A stretch of DNA of 22,333 bases. Source: an uncultured Actinomycetes bacterium. Lineage in GTDB: Bacteria > Actinomycetota > Actinomycetes > Nanopelagicales > Nanopelagicaceae. The notes under the pieces are model-generated. The model saw only the letters and a list, made by a program, of their open reading frames with translations. It did not search any database and was not told the origin of the DNA. Positions 7,107-15,733 of the stretch are shown one piece after another; positions within the stretch are counted from its first letter, which is position 1; every line of letters begins with the position of its first letter. The stretch lies in contig CAIVOW010000047.1 of the NCBI GenBank assembly GCA_903907665.1, positions 1-22,333 on the forward strand. Reading direction: 5' to 3'. The translations under genes and the position numbers were made by a program.

Positions 7107-8048
7107 CTATGCCACTCCTTGAGCAGAAATTGCCAGCTTTTTAGCAGTAAATCCCTCACCCGCCGCGTGAATAATGTCATCAGCATCCTGCTCGCTACCC
7201 GTATGGAGCACGAGAACTGTTGGGCCTGCACCCGAAATTGTTGCCGCAACACCTGCTGCGCGAAGCTTTTTTAAGAGCGCTGACGACTTTGGCATTGCTT
7301 CAGCGCGATATCCCTGGTGCAAATGATCTTCTGTCGCAGTGAAAAGTAAGTCAGGACGATGCGAAAGTGCATGCACAAGTAAGGCAGCTCGAGCGGTGTT
7401 TAATACTGCTTCGTGATGTGGAATTGTTTCAGGAAGTAACTTACGGGCCTTGCTTGTTGCTAGATGATTTTCAGGAATAAAAGCAATTGCTTTAATACTC
7501 GAATCTACGTGAATCTTGACCGCACGCCCAATGGCTTTGCCATTTTCAATCGAATTATCCATCCACGCAATAGTTGCTCCCCCAAAAAATGCAGCCGACA
7601 CATTATCTGGATGGCCTTCAAGTTCAGTAGCAAGAGCAATTAGATCTTCATCGGTAAGAAGTTCATCTCCACCTAAGACAAGGGCTCTAGCTAGCGCCAA
7701 TCCTCCGACTATCGCTGATGAGCTTGAACCTAGCCCGCGACCATGAGGTGTGACATTGAGTGCTCGAAGCGCAATCCCAACTGGCTTAGCGCCCATAAAC
7801 TCAAAACCTTTTAGCATTGATTTAATAACTAAATTGTTCTTATCTAATTTAATTGAGTTGTCATCTGCGCCTTCTCCAGAAACATCAACATCAAAAGTTG
7901 GATCATCGAGAATTTGAGCGGCGTAATGATCACGAAGGTCTAGTGCGATTCCTAGTGAATCAAAGCCAGGTCCAAGGTTTGCGCTTGTGGCAGGAACAGA
8001 AACCTGTGCCATTGTCGCCCTGAACGTAACTCGATTCATCGATGCCAT
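7107..8048 (-). CDS. thrB: Homoserine kinase
   Basis: This enzyme phosphorylates homoserine with ATP to O-phosphohomoserine, the substrate of ThrC. The 313-residue GHMP-kinase family protein has the N-terminal PATSANLGPGFDSLG stretch (19-33). The ATP-binding loop PHGRGLGSSSSA lies at 101-112, and a C-terminal ISGAGPT motif is typical of the family. The length is normal. The start at 8048 is supported by GGA about 8 nt upstream; a later ATG at codon 13, just before the conserved domain, is possible. It is the last gene of the hom-thrC-thrB group, 21 bp after thrC. Confidence 0.97.
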   Translation of the reverse strand: MASMNRVTFRATMAQVSVPATSANLGPGFDSLGIALDLRDHYAAQILDDPTFDVDVSGEGADDNSIKLDKNNLVIKSMLKGFEFMGAKPVGIALRALNVTPHGRGLGSSSSAIVGGLALARALVLGGDELLTDEDLIALATELEGHPDNVSAAFFGGATIAWMDNSIENGKAIGRAVKIHVDSSIKAIAFIPENHLATSKARKLLPETIPHHEAVLNTARAALLVHALSHRPDLLFTATEDHLHQGYRAEAMPKSSALLKKLRAAGVAATISGAGPTVLVLHTGSEQDADDIIHAAGEGFTAKKLAISAQGVA

Positions 8049-8069
8049 TTTTTATTCCTGTCCCTCGCC

Positions 8070-9125
8070 TTATAGACCCATTGCTGCAACGGCAGCTTTA
8101 ACATCAACAGGGATGATTGTTGGGGCAGCGGCGCTATCTAGAATCCAGGCAACGTCCTTCAGACCATTTCCAGTAACAGTAATGACAATTGTCTTATCTT
8201 TTGGAAGCTTTCCTTCTGACTTTTTCTTTAACAAGCCAGCGATACCCGCAGCAGATGAGGGTTCTACAAAGATTCCTTCTTTATTTGCAACTAGACGATA
8301 GGCCTCAAGAATTTGATCATCTGTGACCGAATCAATCAGTCCTCCAGATGCATCTCGCGCATCTATGGCTTGCTCCCACGAGGCTGGGTTACCGATACGA
8401 ATTGCAGTTGCAATCGTCTCTGGCTTTTCGATAATTTTGTTTTGAACAATCGGTGAAGCACCTTCAGCTTGGAATCCCCACATCGCAGGAAGTTTCTTAG
8501 AAATGTTATCGGCGTAGTACTCGTTATAGCCTTTCCAATATGCGGTGATATTTCCAGCGTTACCAACAGGCAGCACGTGCATATCTGGAGCATCGCCAAG
8601 AGCATCCACAATTTCAAATGACGCTGTTTTCTGCCCCTCGATACGGAAAGGGTTAACTGAATTCACAAGTGAAACTGGATAATCTTTGGATAGGTCACGA
8701 GCTAGATTAAGGCAATCATCGAAGTTTCCTTCGACTTGAAGTAGGCGCCCACCGTGAGCAATCGCTTGAGCTAATTTGCCCATCGCAATTTTTCCTTCGG
8801 GTACCAGCACTACCGGCACCATGCCAGCCTTAGTTGCATACGCTGCGGCAGAGGCAGATGTATTTCCTGTCGATGCACAGATAACAGCCTTAGCGCCATC
8901 TTCTGCTGCTTTCGATATTGCCATCGTCATTCCGCGGTCTTTAAATGATCCCGTTGGATTCATACCTTCTACTTTAAGCCAGACGTTATTGCCTAACATC
9001 TCTGAAAGCACACATGCATAAACAAGAGGCGTACCGCCTTCTCCGAGTGTGACCACTGGAGTCTTATCTGAGACAGGTAGGCGATCGCGATACTCAGCAA
9101 TTACACCACGCCATTGATGAGCCAT
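8070..9125 (-). CDS. thrC: Threonine synthase
   Basis: This PLP enzyme converts O-phosphohomoserine to threonine and phosphate. The 351-residue protein has the cofactor lysine K62 in GSFKDRG (59-65), an [14 protein letters not shown] stretch that cradles the cofactor, and the phosphate-binding PVGNAGN loop. It is of the short, actinobacterial/plant-like class rather than the 430-residue E. coli type. Its ATG overlaps the hom stop codon by one base (TAATG), which implies translational coupling. thrB follows 21 bp later. Confidence 0.97.
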   Translation of the reverse strand: MAHQWRGVIAEYRDRLPVSDKTPVVTLGEGGTPLVYACVLSEMLGNNVWLKVEGMNPTGSFKDRGMTMAISKAAEDGAKAVICASTGNTSASAAAYATKAGMVPVVLVPEGKIAMGKLAQAIAHGGRLLQVEGNFDDCLNLARDLSKDYPVSLVNSVNPFRIEGQKTASFEIVDALGDAPDMHVLPVGNAGNITAYWKGYNEYYADNISKKLPAMWGFQAEGASPIVQNKIIEKPETIATAIRIGNPASWEQAIDARDASGGLIDSVTDDQILEAYRLVANKEGIFVEPSSAAGIAGLLKKKSEGKLPKDKTIVITVTGNGLKDVAWILDSAAAPTIIPVDVKAAVAAMGL

Positions 9126-10435
9126 TATGAAGGGAGCCCCTCTACTCGAATGACGCTTGCAATTCGTTTAACGAAAGTTAAAGCGCCCAATTGTTTAACC
9201 GTTACAGCCAGCGCTTCTTCCGTTGCAAGGTGGGTTGTAACTGTCAATTCTGCAGCATCTTCATGGCCAGTTTGGCGCACAGTTGAAATTGAAACATCAT
9301 TCGCTGCAAAAGTATTAGCGACACCGGCCAGTACACCAGGGCGATCTAAAACTTCTAGGCGAATCAAATAACGCGTATGCGTGGTACCAATATCGGCAAT
9401 GGTCAAAGTTGCGTAATCAGTTGTGGCAGGAGCCGTACGTCCGTCAATAATATTTCTTGCGATTGCAACTAAATCGCCCAGCACTGCAGATGCAGTTGGA
9501 ACACCACCTGCGCCACGTCCATAAAACATCAGCTCACCTGCTGCTTCAGCTTCAACGAATACTGCGTTATATGCACCCCGGACCGCTGCAAGTGGATGAG
9601 TATTAGGAAGAAGAGTTGGATGCACTCGCACCGAAAGTTTTTCATCATCGATGTTCTCGGCAATAGCTAGCAGCTTGATGACCATGCCCATATCTTTTGC
9701 AATCGCAATATCGCGGGATGTGAGTTTTGTAATGCCTTCGCGGTAAACATCAGCGTCGGTCACGGTGTGATGAAAGGCCAGTGTCGCCAGAATCGCAGCT
9801 TTGGAAGCAGCATCAAATCCTTCGACATCCGCCGTTGGATCTGCTTCAGCAAAACCGAGTGCTTGGGCTTCTTTAAGGGCAACATCAAAATCAGCGCCAG
9901 TCTCAAACATTTTAGTTAAAATAAAGTTAGTTGTGCCGTTCACAATTCCCATAATTTTTGTGACGTAATCACCAATCAAAGATTCTGATAACGGGCGAAT
10001 AATTGGAATAGCGCCAGCTACTGCTGCTTCATAATAGAAATCCACATCATGTTTATCTGAGGCAGTTTCAAGTTCATCTCCGTGTCTGGCAAGCAGAGCT
10101 TTGTTAGCTGTGATGACGGCCTTACCATTATTCAACGCTTTCAAAAGGTATTCGTGGGCTGGATCAATTCCACCCATGAGTTCAATGATCACATCAATCT
10201 CTGGATCATTCACAATGGAAAGTGCATCGTTAGTAAGAAGCGCCTTATCAATTCCAGGACGTGCAACGCTTAGATCGCGAACGGCAATCTTCTTGATAAC
10301 CAGGTTGGCGCCAGAGCGAGCTTTAAAATCAATCCGGCTCTCTGCCAATAGCCGGGCCACTTCTGAGCCGACCACGCCACAGCCCAAGAGACCAACGTAA
10401 AGCGTCTCTTTATCAAGTTTAGAAATTGTAGGCAT
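9125..10435 (-). CDS. hom: Homoserine dehydrogenase with ACT domain
   Basis: This enzyme reduces aspartate semialdehyde to homoserine with NAD(P)H, the branch point toward threonine and methionine. The 436-residue protein has the Rossmann motif GLLGCGVVG (15-23), the catalytic-domain NGTTNFIL (166-173) and a conserved D/K segment around 199-212. A C-terminal ACT domain (about 354-430) normally mediates threonine feedback inhibition. There is no Shine-Dalgarno sequence before the ATG. Instead an extended -10 (TGCGATAAT) ends exactly 6 nt upstream, so hom may be expressed from its own leaderless promoter inside the lysA-hom gap, in addition to read-through from lysA. Confidence 0.97.
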   Translation of the reverse strand: MPTISKLDKETLYVGLLGCGVVGSEVARLLAESRIDFKARSGANLVIKKIAVRDLSVARPGIDKALLTNDALSIVNDPEIDVIIELMGGIDPAHEYLLKALNNGKAVITANKALLARHGDELETASDKHDVDFYYEAAVAGAIPIIRPLSESLIGDYVTKIMGIVNGTTNFILTKMFETGADFDVALKEAQALGFAEADPTADVEGFDAASKAAILATLAFHHTVTDADVYREGITKLTSRDIAIAKDMGMVIKLLAIAENIDDEKLSVRVHPTLLPNTHPLAAVRGAYNAVFVEAEAAGELMFYGRGAGGVPTASAVLGDLVAIARNIIDGRTAPATTDYATLTIADIGTTHTRYLIRLEVLDRPGVLAGVANTFAANDVSISTVRQTGHEDAAELTVTTHLATEEALAVTVKQLGALTFVKRIASVIRVEGLPS

Positions 10436-10441
10436 GGGTGA

Positions 10442-10450
10442 ATTATCGCA
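10442..10450 (-). promoter_or_regulatory. Extended -10 of a candidate leaderless promoter for hom
   Basis: On the minus strand TGC-GATAAT combines the TGn extension with a 5-of-6 -10 hexamer. It ends 6 nt before the hom ATG, so the predicted start site is the A of ATG. The 21-bp gap after lysA contains no Shine-Dalgarno sequence. The geometry equals that at 423-435. Confidence 0.55.
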
Positions 10451-10456
10451 AACTAA

Positions 10457-11854
10457 TTAGATATCTAGCGCCAATAAATCAGCTTCAGTCTCGCGGCGCA
10501 CGATTATTCGAGCTTTTCCATCGATTACAGCTATAACGGCAGGCCTAGTGAGATGGTTGTAATTGCTGGCCATTTGGCGACCATATGCGCCAGTAACAGG
10601 AACTGCCAAGATATCTCCTGGTGCAATATCTTGAGGAAGATTGATATCGCGAATAATTATGTCTCCTGATTCACAATGTTTACCAACGATGCGACTAGTC
10701 ACGTTGTGAGCCGATGATGTTCGATTAGCTAAAATCGCATGATACTTGGCGTCATAAAGTGCGGGGCGCATATTGTCAGTAAATCCGCCATCGACTGCGA
10801 TGTAATGCCGGGTCTCTCCGCCATCTAATTCAATATTTTTTGTTGTTCCAACTGTGTAGAGAGTGGTCGTTGTTGGTCCGGCAATAGCCCGGCCTGGTTC
10901 AATCGAAATATGTGGGACTCGCAGCCCAGCATTAGCGCATTCCTCAAAAACAATTTTTGCTAATTCCCCAAGAACGAAATCAGGATTAATTGATTCTTCT
11001 CCCGGAAGATAAGCGATACCGAAGCCACCACCAAGATCAAGTTCAGGAAGTTCATCGTCGAAGTGATCACGGAATTTTGCAAGTAAACCAATTAAGCGGT
11101 GAGCAGCAATTCCAAATCCCTCTGCATCAAAAACTTGTGAACCAATGTGCGAATGTAGACCCACTAGTTTCAGTGACTTAAGCGCTTCAATCTCTTCAAT
11201 GGCTTTCCACGCCGAGCCAGATGCAAGTGAAAATCCAAATTTCACATCTTCGTGGGCGGTAGCAATAAATTCATGTGTGTGCGCCTGAATGCCGGGCGTT
11301 ACGCGGATCAAGACCTTTTGAATCACTTTATGGTTTGCAGCTATCCGGGCTACGCGCTCAATTTCATGGAATGAGTCAATAACAATCGCGCCGACCCTTG
11401 CCAGCACAGCTTTTTCTATTTCTGCTTCACTCTTGTTATTTCCATGGACCTCAATCCGGTCTGCCGGGAAATTAACAGCGAGCGCAACAGCAAGTTCTCC
11501 CCCGCTAGCAACATCAATCCCGAGTCCAACACTTTCAATCCAGCGTGCAATTTCTTTGTTCAGAAATGCTTTGCTGGCGTAATAGACGCGCCCTGTATTA
11601 GTCCCAAAGTGTTTCTCAAGGGCGCTCTTAAAACCTAAGGCGCGAGCTTTAAAATCTGCTTCATCTACAACAAAAAGTGGTGAGCCAAATTCCTTAACCA
11701 GCGAAGCCGCTGTGATACCCGCAATAGAAAGGTGTGAATCAAACTTAGCGTTGGAGGAGAAGATATCTGCTGAAAAAGTTGCTGAGTTCAAAGACGATTG
11801 GTTTAGCGATTGGCCTGGTGATTTGTCTGGTGATCGGTCTGCTGAGGGCGACAT
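10457..11854 (-). CDS. lysA: Diaminopimelate decarboxylase
   Basis: This PLP enzyme makes the last step of lysine synthesis, decarboxylating meso-diaminopimelate. The 465-residue fold-type III protein has the cofactor lysine K95 in YYASKAF, HIGSQ at 236-240, the phosphate-binding GGGFG at 275-279, EPGR at 319-322 and the catalytic CESGD at 394-398. About 35 N-terminal residues, rich in Ser, Asp and Asn, precede the conserved domain and look disordered. The start at 11854 is nevertheless supported by a strong GGAGGGAG site. The gene begins 13 bp after argS, the common actinobacterial argS-lysA pairing, so the two are probably cotranscribed. Confidence 0.97.
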   Translation of the reverse strand: MSPSADRSPDKSPGQSLNQSSLNSATFSADIFSSNAKFDSHLSIAGITAASLVKEFGSPLFVVDEADFKARALGFKSALEKHFGTNTGRVYYASKAFLNKEIARWIESVGLGIDVASGGELAVALAVNFPADRIEVHGNNKSEAEIEKAVLARVGAIVIDSFHEIERVARIAANHKVIQKVLIRVTPGIQAHTHEFIATAHEDVKFGFSLASGSAWKAIEEIEALKSLKLVGLHSHIGSQVFDAEGFGIAAHRLIGLLAKFRDHFDDELPELDLGGGFGIAYLPGEESINPDFVLGELAKIVFEECANAGLRVPHISIEPGRAIAGPTTTTLYTVGTTKNIELDGGETRHYIAVDGGFTDNMRPALYDAKYHAILANRTSSAHNVTSRIVGKHCESGDIIIRDINLPQDIAPGDILAVPVTGAYGRQMASNYNHLTRPAVIAVIDGKARIIVRRETEADLLALDI

Positions 11855-11867
11855 TTATTCTCCCTCC

Positions 11868-13565
11868 TTACATCTTCTCGGGTGCACTTACACCCAACAA
11901 GGCTAACGAATTAGCGATGACCTGCGCTGTTGATTTACATAGCGTGGCACGGGCGGAATGAAGTTCTGAAACGGCTTCATCTCCCATTGGAAGTACGCGG
12001 CAATCGGCATAAAACCCGTGATACAGCCCAGCTAGCTCTTCGGCATAACGTGCAATTCTATGAGGTTCGCGCATTTCTGCAGCCCCTGCGACGACTCGAG
12101 GAAATTCGCCCAAAGCACCGATTAATTCGCGCTCACGCTCGTGGATCAATAATTCGGGGTGGATATGAGTTGGGCCAAATGGAATATTGAGATCGCCCGC
12201 ATTGCGAAGCACTGCACAAATTCGAGCATGCGCGTATTGAACGTAATAAACCGGGTTTTCATTTGTATGACTGCGTAGCAAATCCACATCCATCACCATC
12301 GGAGTTTCAACCGGATAGCGAATCAAGGTGTAACGAGCGGCGTCAACCCCAACTTTTTCTACCAACTCTTCCAACGTGATGATTGTTCCGGCGCGCTTGG
12401 AAAGCTTGACCTCTTCCCCATTCTCCATAATTTTGACTAGCTGGCCGATCAATATCTCAACATTATATTTTGGGTCATCCCCCGCGCATGCAGCGAGCGC
12501 TTTTAGGCGACCAACATAACCGTGGTGGTCTGCTCCGAGCATGTAGATACAAATATCGAAACCACGTTCACGCTTGGAAATATAGTAGGCCGAATCTGAG
12601 GCGAAATATGCATGCGAGCCATCGCTCTTAATCATTACCCGGTCTTTATCATCACCAAAATCAGTCGTGCGCAACCAGGTAGCCCCATCTTGAATAAACA
12701 CGTGGCCATGAGCAACTAAACGTTCTTGGGTGTGCTTGAAGAAATCATTGTCATATAAAGACTTCTCTGAAAACCAAACATCGAAATGTGTGCCAAAGGC
12801 ATCAAGCACATCTTGTTGTTGCTTTAATTGCAGCGCATATCCTTCATCTCGAAAAGCGGCATTACCTTCCTCTTCAGCCAACGAGGTGAAATCTGGTTTG
12901 GCCGAGATAATTTCTTTAGCTAAATCTTGAATGTAGGCCCCGTGATAACCATCTTCGGGAGTTGGGTTATTCAATGCAGCGGCGCGAAGAGATGCGCCAA
13001 ATTTATCCATCTGCACGCCACGATCATTGATATAAAACTCTCGGGTGACTTGTGCTCCAGCAGCGCTAAGTACCCGGCCCAATGCATCTCCTACTGCTGC
13101 CCACCTTGTGTGTCCCAGATGAAGTGGTCCAGTTGGATTGGCGCTGATAAATTCAAGGTTAACTTTTATGCCAGCTAACGAATTACCCGTACCAAAATTT
13201 TTACCATTTTCCAAGATCGAGGCAATAACTCCGCCCTGGCTTGCCTTGCCAACTGTGAAATTTATAAAACCAGGTCCGGCAATATCTATTGCATCTAACT
13301 GAGATGAGATCGAATCCTGTTCAAGTCCGGTTTTTAAGAATTCAGCTACTGCTCGAGGAGTCATTCCTGCTGGTTTTGCTACTACCAATGCGATAGATGT
13401 TGCAAAATCTCCATGGTCGCGGTTCTTTGGCCGATCCAGCTCAAGCACTTCGGGGATCTCCCACCCTTGCGGCAAGATTCCTTCGGAAAGCCCGGCTTCT
13501 AATACTCTGCGCACGCCAGCGATAATCGCCTCTTGAATAGACGGCTGGTTAGGGTCAGTGCTCAT
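11868..13565 (-). CDS. argS: Arginyl-tRNA synthetase
   Basis: This class I synthetase charges tRNA-Arg. The 565-residue protein has the N-terminal additional domain typical of ArgRS (1 to about 110). The HIGH-type motif is HLGH at 149-152, within SANPTGPLHLGH. The KMSKS equivalent is KLSKR at 387-391, and a helical anticodon-binding domain follows. The length is normal. No Shine-Dalgarno sequence precedes the ATG. TAAACT ends 7 nt upstream, so the gene may be leaderless and would head the argS-lysA-hom-thrC-thrB series. It diverges from the xylose-transport gene across 168 bp. Confidence 0.97.
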   Translation of the reverse strand: MSTDPNQPSIQEAIIAGVRRVLEAGLSEGILPQGWEIPEVLELDRPKNRDHGDFATSIALVVAKPAGMTPRAVAEFLKTGLEQDSISSQLDAIDIAGPGFINFTVGKASQGGVIASILENGKNFGTGNSLAGIKVNLEFISANPTGPLHLGHTRWAAVGDALGRVLSAAGAQVTREFYINDRGVQMDKFGASLRAAALNNPTPEDGYHGAYIQDLAKEIISAKPDFTSLAEEEGNAAFRDEGYALQLKQQQDVLDAFGTHFDVWFSEKSLYDNDFFKHTQERLVAHGHVFIQDGATWLRTTDFGDDKDRVMIKSDGSHAYFASDSAYYISKRERGFDICIYMLGADHHGYVGRLKALAACAGDDPKYNVEILIGQLVKIMENGEEVKLSKRAGTIITLEELVEKVGVDAARYTLIRYPVETPMVMDVDLLRSHTNENPVYYVQYAHARICAVLRNAGDLNIPFGPTHIHPELLIHERERELIGALGEFPRVVAGAAEMREPHRIARYAEELAGLYHGFYADCRVLPMGDEAVSELHSARATLCKSTAQVIANSLALLGVSAPEKM

Positions 13566-13572
13566 TCATCTG

Positions 13573-13578
13573 AGTTTA
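13573..13578 (-). promoter_or_regulatory. Candidate -10 hexamer for argS (leaderless geometry)
   Basis: TAAACT on the minus strand (4 of 6, TAnnnT) ends 7 nt before the argS ATG, and no ribosome-binding site is visible. No -35 box was found at the normal spacing, so this is a weak call. Confidence 0.35.
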
Positions 13579-13733
13579 GCCGCTTCATCAGTCCATTGCT
13601 GGGAAGTGTTATCAAACCGTTATGTAGCGATAGGAGTCATCTGAAGGGCCTGTACTAGTGTTCTGCAGGTCACATCCAATCGTAAGGTCAAAGCAGGTTT
13701 GGCCGGGGGTGTGTTTCTTCCGAAAGGGTATAC

Positions 13734-14798
13734 ATGACAAAGCGTCGTAACGCAGTCGTTGCAGCACTTGCTTCAGTAGCAATTGCCGTAACAGGACTCG
13801 CAACATCAGTACACGCAGCTTCAATCCAGGTTGGCGTAATTCTTCCTGATGCTGCTTCATCAGCTCGCTGGGAATCAGCGGATCGTCCATTCCTTGCAGC
13901 AGCACTTAAGTCTGCTGGAGTCACTTATGACATCCAAAATGCAAATGGCGATAAGACAGCATTCGCAACGATTGCAGATCAAATGCTTTCAAACGGTGCA
14001 AAGGTTCTCATCATGGTTAACCTTGATTCAGATTCAGCTAAAGCAGTTCAAGATAAGGCTGCAAAGCAAGGCGTTAAGACAATCGACTACGATCGTCTAA
14101 CACTTAAGGGTTCTGAGTCATTCTACGTTTCATTCGATAACGTAGCTGTTGGCAAACTTCAAGGCACAGGAATTTACAACTGCCTTAAGGCTAAGAAGAT
14201 TGCTAACCCACGTATCGTTTACCTAAACGGTTCACCAACCGATAACAACGCAACACTCTTCAAGCAGGGTTACGCTTCAGTTCTCGGCAAGTACGTCACA
14301 AAGAAGCAGATGACACTTGTTGCAGATCAGGCTGTCCCAGATTGGGATAACGTCAAGGGTGGAGTTATCTTCGAGCAAATGCTCACAAAGGCTGGCGGAA
14401 AGCTTGATGCAGTTGTATCAGCTAACGAAGGTCTTGGACTTGCAGCTGTAGCTGTTCTCAAGAAGAACGGTCTTAACGGCAAGGTCTGTGTATCTGGTCA
14501 AGATGCATCAGTTGATGGCCTTCGCGCTATCTTGACTGGTGACCTTTCAAACACCGTTTACAAGGGCATCAAGCAAGAAGCTAATGCTGCAGTAGGTCTT
14601 GCAGTTGCGCTTATCAAGGGCACAAAGGCTCCTACAAATGGCGTTACAAACAACGGAACAACAAACGTTCCTTCAGTTCTTCTCGTTCCAGTTGGAATCA
14701 CAAAGCGCAACGTAAAGGTTGTTATTGCTGATGGCTTCCAGAAGAAGGCTGATGTCTGTAAGGGCATTGAGAAGCTTTGCACAGCTAACGGAATCTAA
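13734..14798 (+). CDS. xylF: XylF-like sugar ABC transporter substrate-binding protein
   Basis: This exported protein captures a sugar, probably D-xylose, for the transporter encoded downstream. The 354-residue protein has a signal peptide (MTKRR start, hydrophobic core to about 22, SVHA-AS cleavage near 28) and then a periplasmic-binding fold. It closely resembles E. coli XylF across YDRL (119-122), FYVSFDN (130-136), NGSPTDNNA (165-173) and SGQDA (254-258). Unlike most binding proteins of monoderm bacteria, there is no lipobox cysteine, so anchoring to the cell is unclear. Lysine is almost always AAG and other codons are strongly biased, suggesting high expression. GAAAGGG lies 5 nt before the ATG. 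The 168-bp upstream gap gave no convincing promoter. A terminator follows. Confidence 0.92.
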   Translation: MTKRRNAVVAALASVAIAVTGLATSVHAASIQVGVILPDAASSARWESADRPFLAAALKSAGVTYDIQNANGDKTAFATIADQMLSNGAKVLIMVNLDSDSAKAVQDKAAKQGVKTIDYDRLTLKGSESFYVSFDNVAVGKLQGTGIYNCLKAKKIANPRIVYLNGSPTDNNATLFKQGYASVLGKYVTKKQMTLVADQAVPDWDNVKGGVIFEQMLTKAGGKLDAVVSANEGLGLAAVAVLKKNGLNGKVCVSGQDASVDGLRAILTGDLSNTVYKGIKQEANAAVGLAVALIKGTKAPTNGVTNNGTTNVPSVLLVPVGITKRNVKVVIADGFQKKADVCKGIEKLCTANGI

Positions 14799-14824
14799 TT
14801 CGTTCCTAGACTGTAAAAAGTAAC

Positions 14825-14863
14825 AGAATCCGGTTCGGGGCCTCCCTGGACCGGATTTTCTGT
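14825..14863 (+). terminator. Intrinsic terminator/attenuator after the binding-protein gene
   Basis: ATCCGGT (14828-14834) pairs with ACCGGAT (14850-14856). Inner pairing T-C-GGGG with CCC-T-GG extends the stem to about 13 bp around a CCT loop, and TTTT follows. It lies between the binding protein and the ATPase, so it probably lets the binding protein be made in excess. Confidence 0.85.
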
Positions 14864-14894
14864 AGTAAGTTAGATAAGCATCAAAGTTGAAACA

Positions 14895-14924
14895 ATGTAC
14901 ATAAATGACATGTACATAAATGAC
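14895..14924. repeat. 15-bp tandem repeat upstream of the xylose ATPase gene
   Basis: ATGTACATAAATGAC occurs twice back to back (14895-14909 and 14910-14924). Each copy contains the 8-bp palindrome ATGTACAT, so two symmetric sites sit 15 bp apart. The same bases open a 16-codon frame, 14895-14945 (MYINDMYINDMQVREM). Operator or leader-peptide roles are inference. Confidence 0.9.
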
Positions 14925-14962
14925 ATGCAAGTAAGAGAAATGTAAACAAAAGAGGAGTACAT

Positions 14963-15733
14963 ATGAGTGAGCCATTGCTCTCCCTCCGCAATTTGAACAA
15001 GTCCTTTGGGCCGGTTCATGTATTGCGCGGAGTGGATTTGGATGCATACGCCGGTCAGGTCACAGCCTTAGTTGGAGATAATGGAGCCGGAAAGAGCACG
15101 TTAATTAAGTGCATCGCCGGTATCTATCAAGCAGAAGAAGGTGATTTCTTCTTCGAAGGCAAGAAAGTTAATGTGCACGGTCCGCGAGATGCGACCGCAC
15201 TTGGGATTGAAATTGTTTATCAAGATCTAGCGCTCTGCGACAACCTCGATATTGTTCATAATATGTTCCTAGGCCGCGAAGAAAAAAGTGGAATAGTTCT
15301 CAACGAAGAATCTATGGAAGCTTTGGCTCGCAAAACATTAGATGGTCTTTCTGTTCGTACAGTGAAATCGATTCGGCAAAAAGTTGCCTCTCTCTCCGGC
15401 GGTCAGCGTCAGACCGTGGCGATTGCCCGCGCGGTATTGTGGAATAGCAAGCTGGTCATTTTGGATGAACCCACTGCAGCACTTGGAGTTGCTCAGACCG
15501 AGCAAGTACTTAACCTAGTTCGCAGGCTTGCCGATAACGGCCTTGCAGTAATTTTGATTTCACATAACATCAATGATGTATTTCAGGTCGCTGACAACAT
15601 AGCAACGCTCTACCTTGGCAATATGGCTGCCCAAGTGAAGAAAAATGATGTCACCCATGCCCAAGTAGTTCAACTCATCACAACCGGAAAAGCCGATGGA
15701 GTGCAATCAACGCTGAAGGGAGCCAGCGCATGA
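14963..15733 (+). CDS. xylG: Xylose-type ABC transporter ATP-binding protein, single cassette
   Basis: This cytoplasmic ATPase powers the sugar importer. The 256-residue protein has Walker A GDNGAGKS (38-45), Q-loop Q87 (VYQDLA), signature LSGGQ (144-148), Walker B LVILDE (164-169) and H-loop H201 (LISHN). E. coli XylG and most carbohydrate CUT2 ATPases are fusions of two cassettes of about 500 residues. This one is a single cassette and must act as a homodimer. AGAGGAG lies 5 nt before the ATG. Its end overlaps the permease start by 4 nt (ATGA), indicating coupling. The xylG name is by context; other sugars such as ribose or fructose are possible. Confidence 0.92.
   Translation: MSEPLLSLRNLNKSFGPVHVLRGVDLDAYAGQVTALVGDNGAGKSTLIKCIAGIYQAEEGDFFFEGKKVNVHGPRDATALGIEIVYQDLALCDNLDIVHNMFLGREEKSGIVLNEESMEALARKTLDGLSVRTVKSIRQKVASLSGGQRQTVAIARAVLWNSKLVILDEPTAALGVAQTEQVLNLVRRLADNGLAVILISHNINDVFQVADNIATLYLGNMAAQVKKNDVTHAQVVQLITTGKADGVQSTLKGASA

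Noticed and set aside
13596..13625. Promoter TTGCTG plus TTATGT for xylF
   Set aside because: The -10 match is poor and no spacing gives a convincing pair; GTTAT direct repeats nearby are too short to call an operator.
14673..15047. 124-codon minus-strand frame around the 15-bp repeat
   Set aside because: It overlaps xylF and the ATPase gene ends and the terminator; its His/Tyr/Val repeats come from the tandem repeat.
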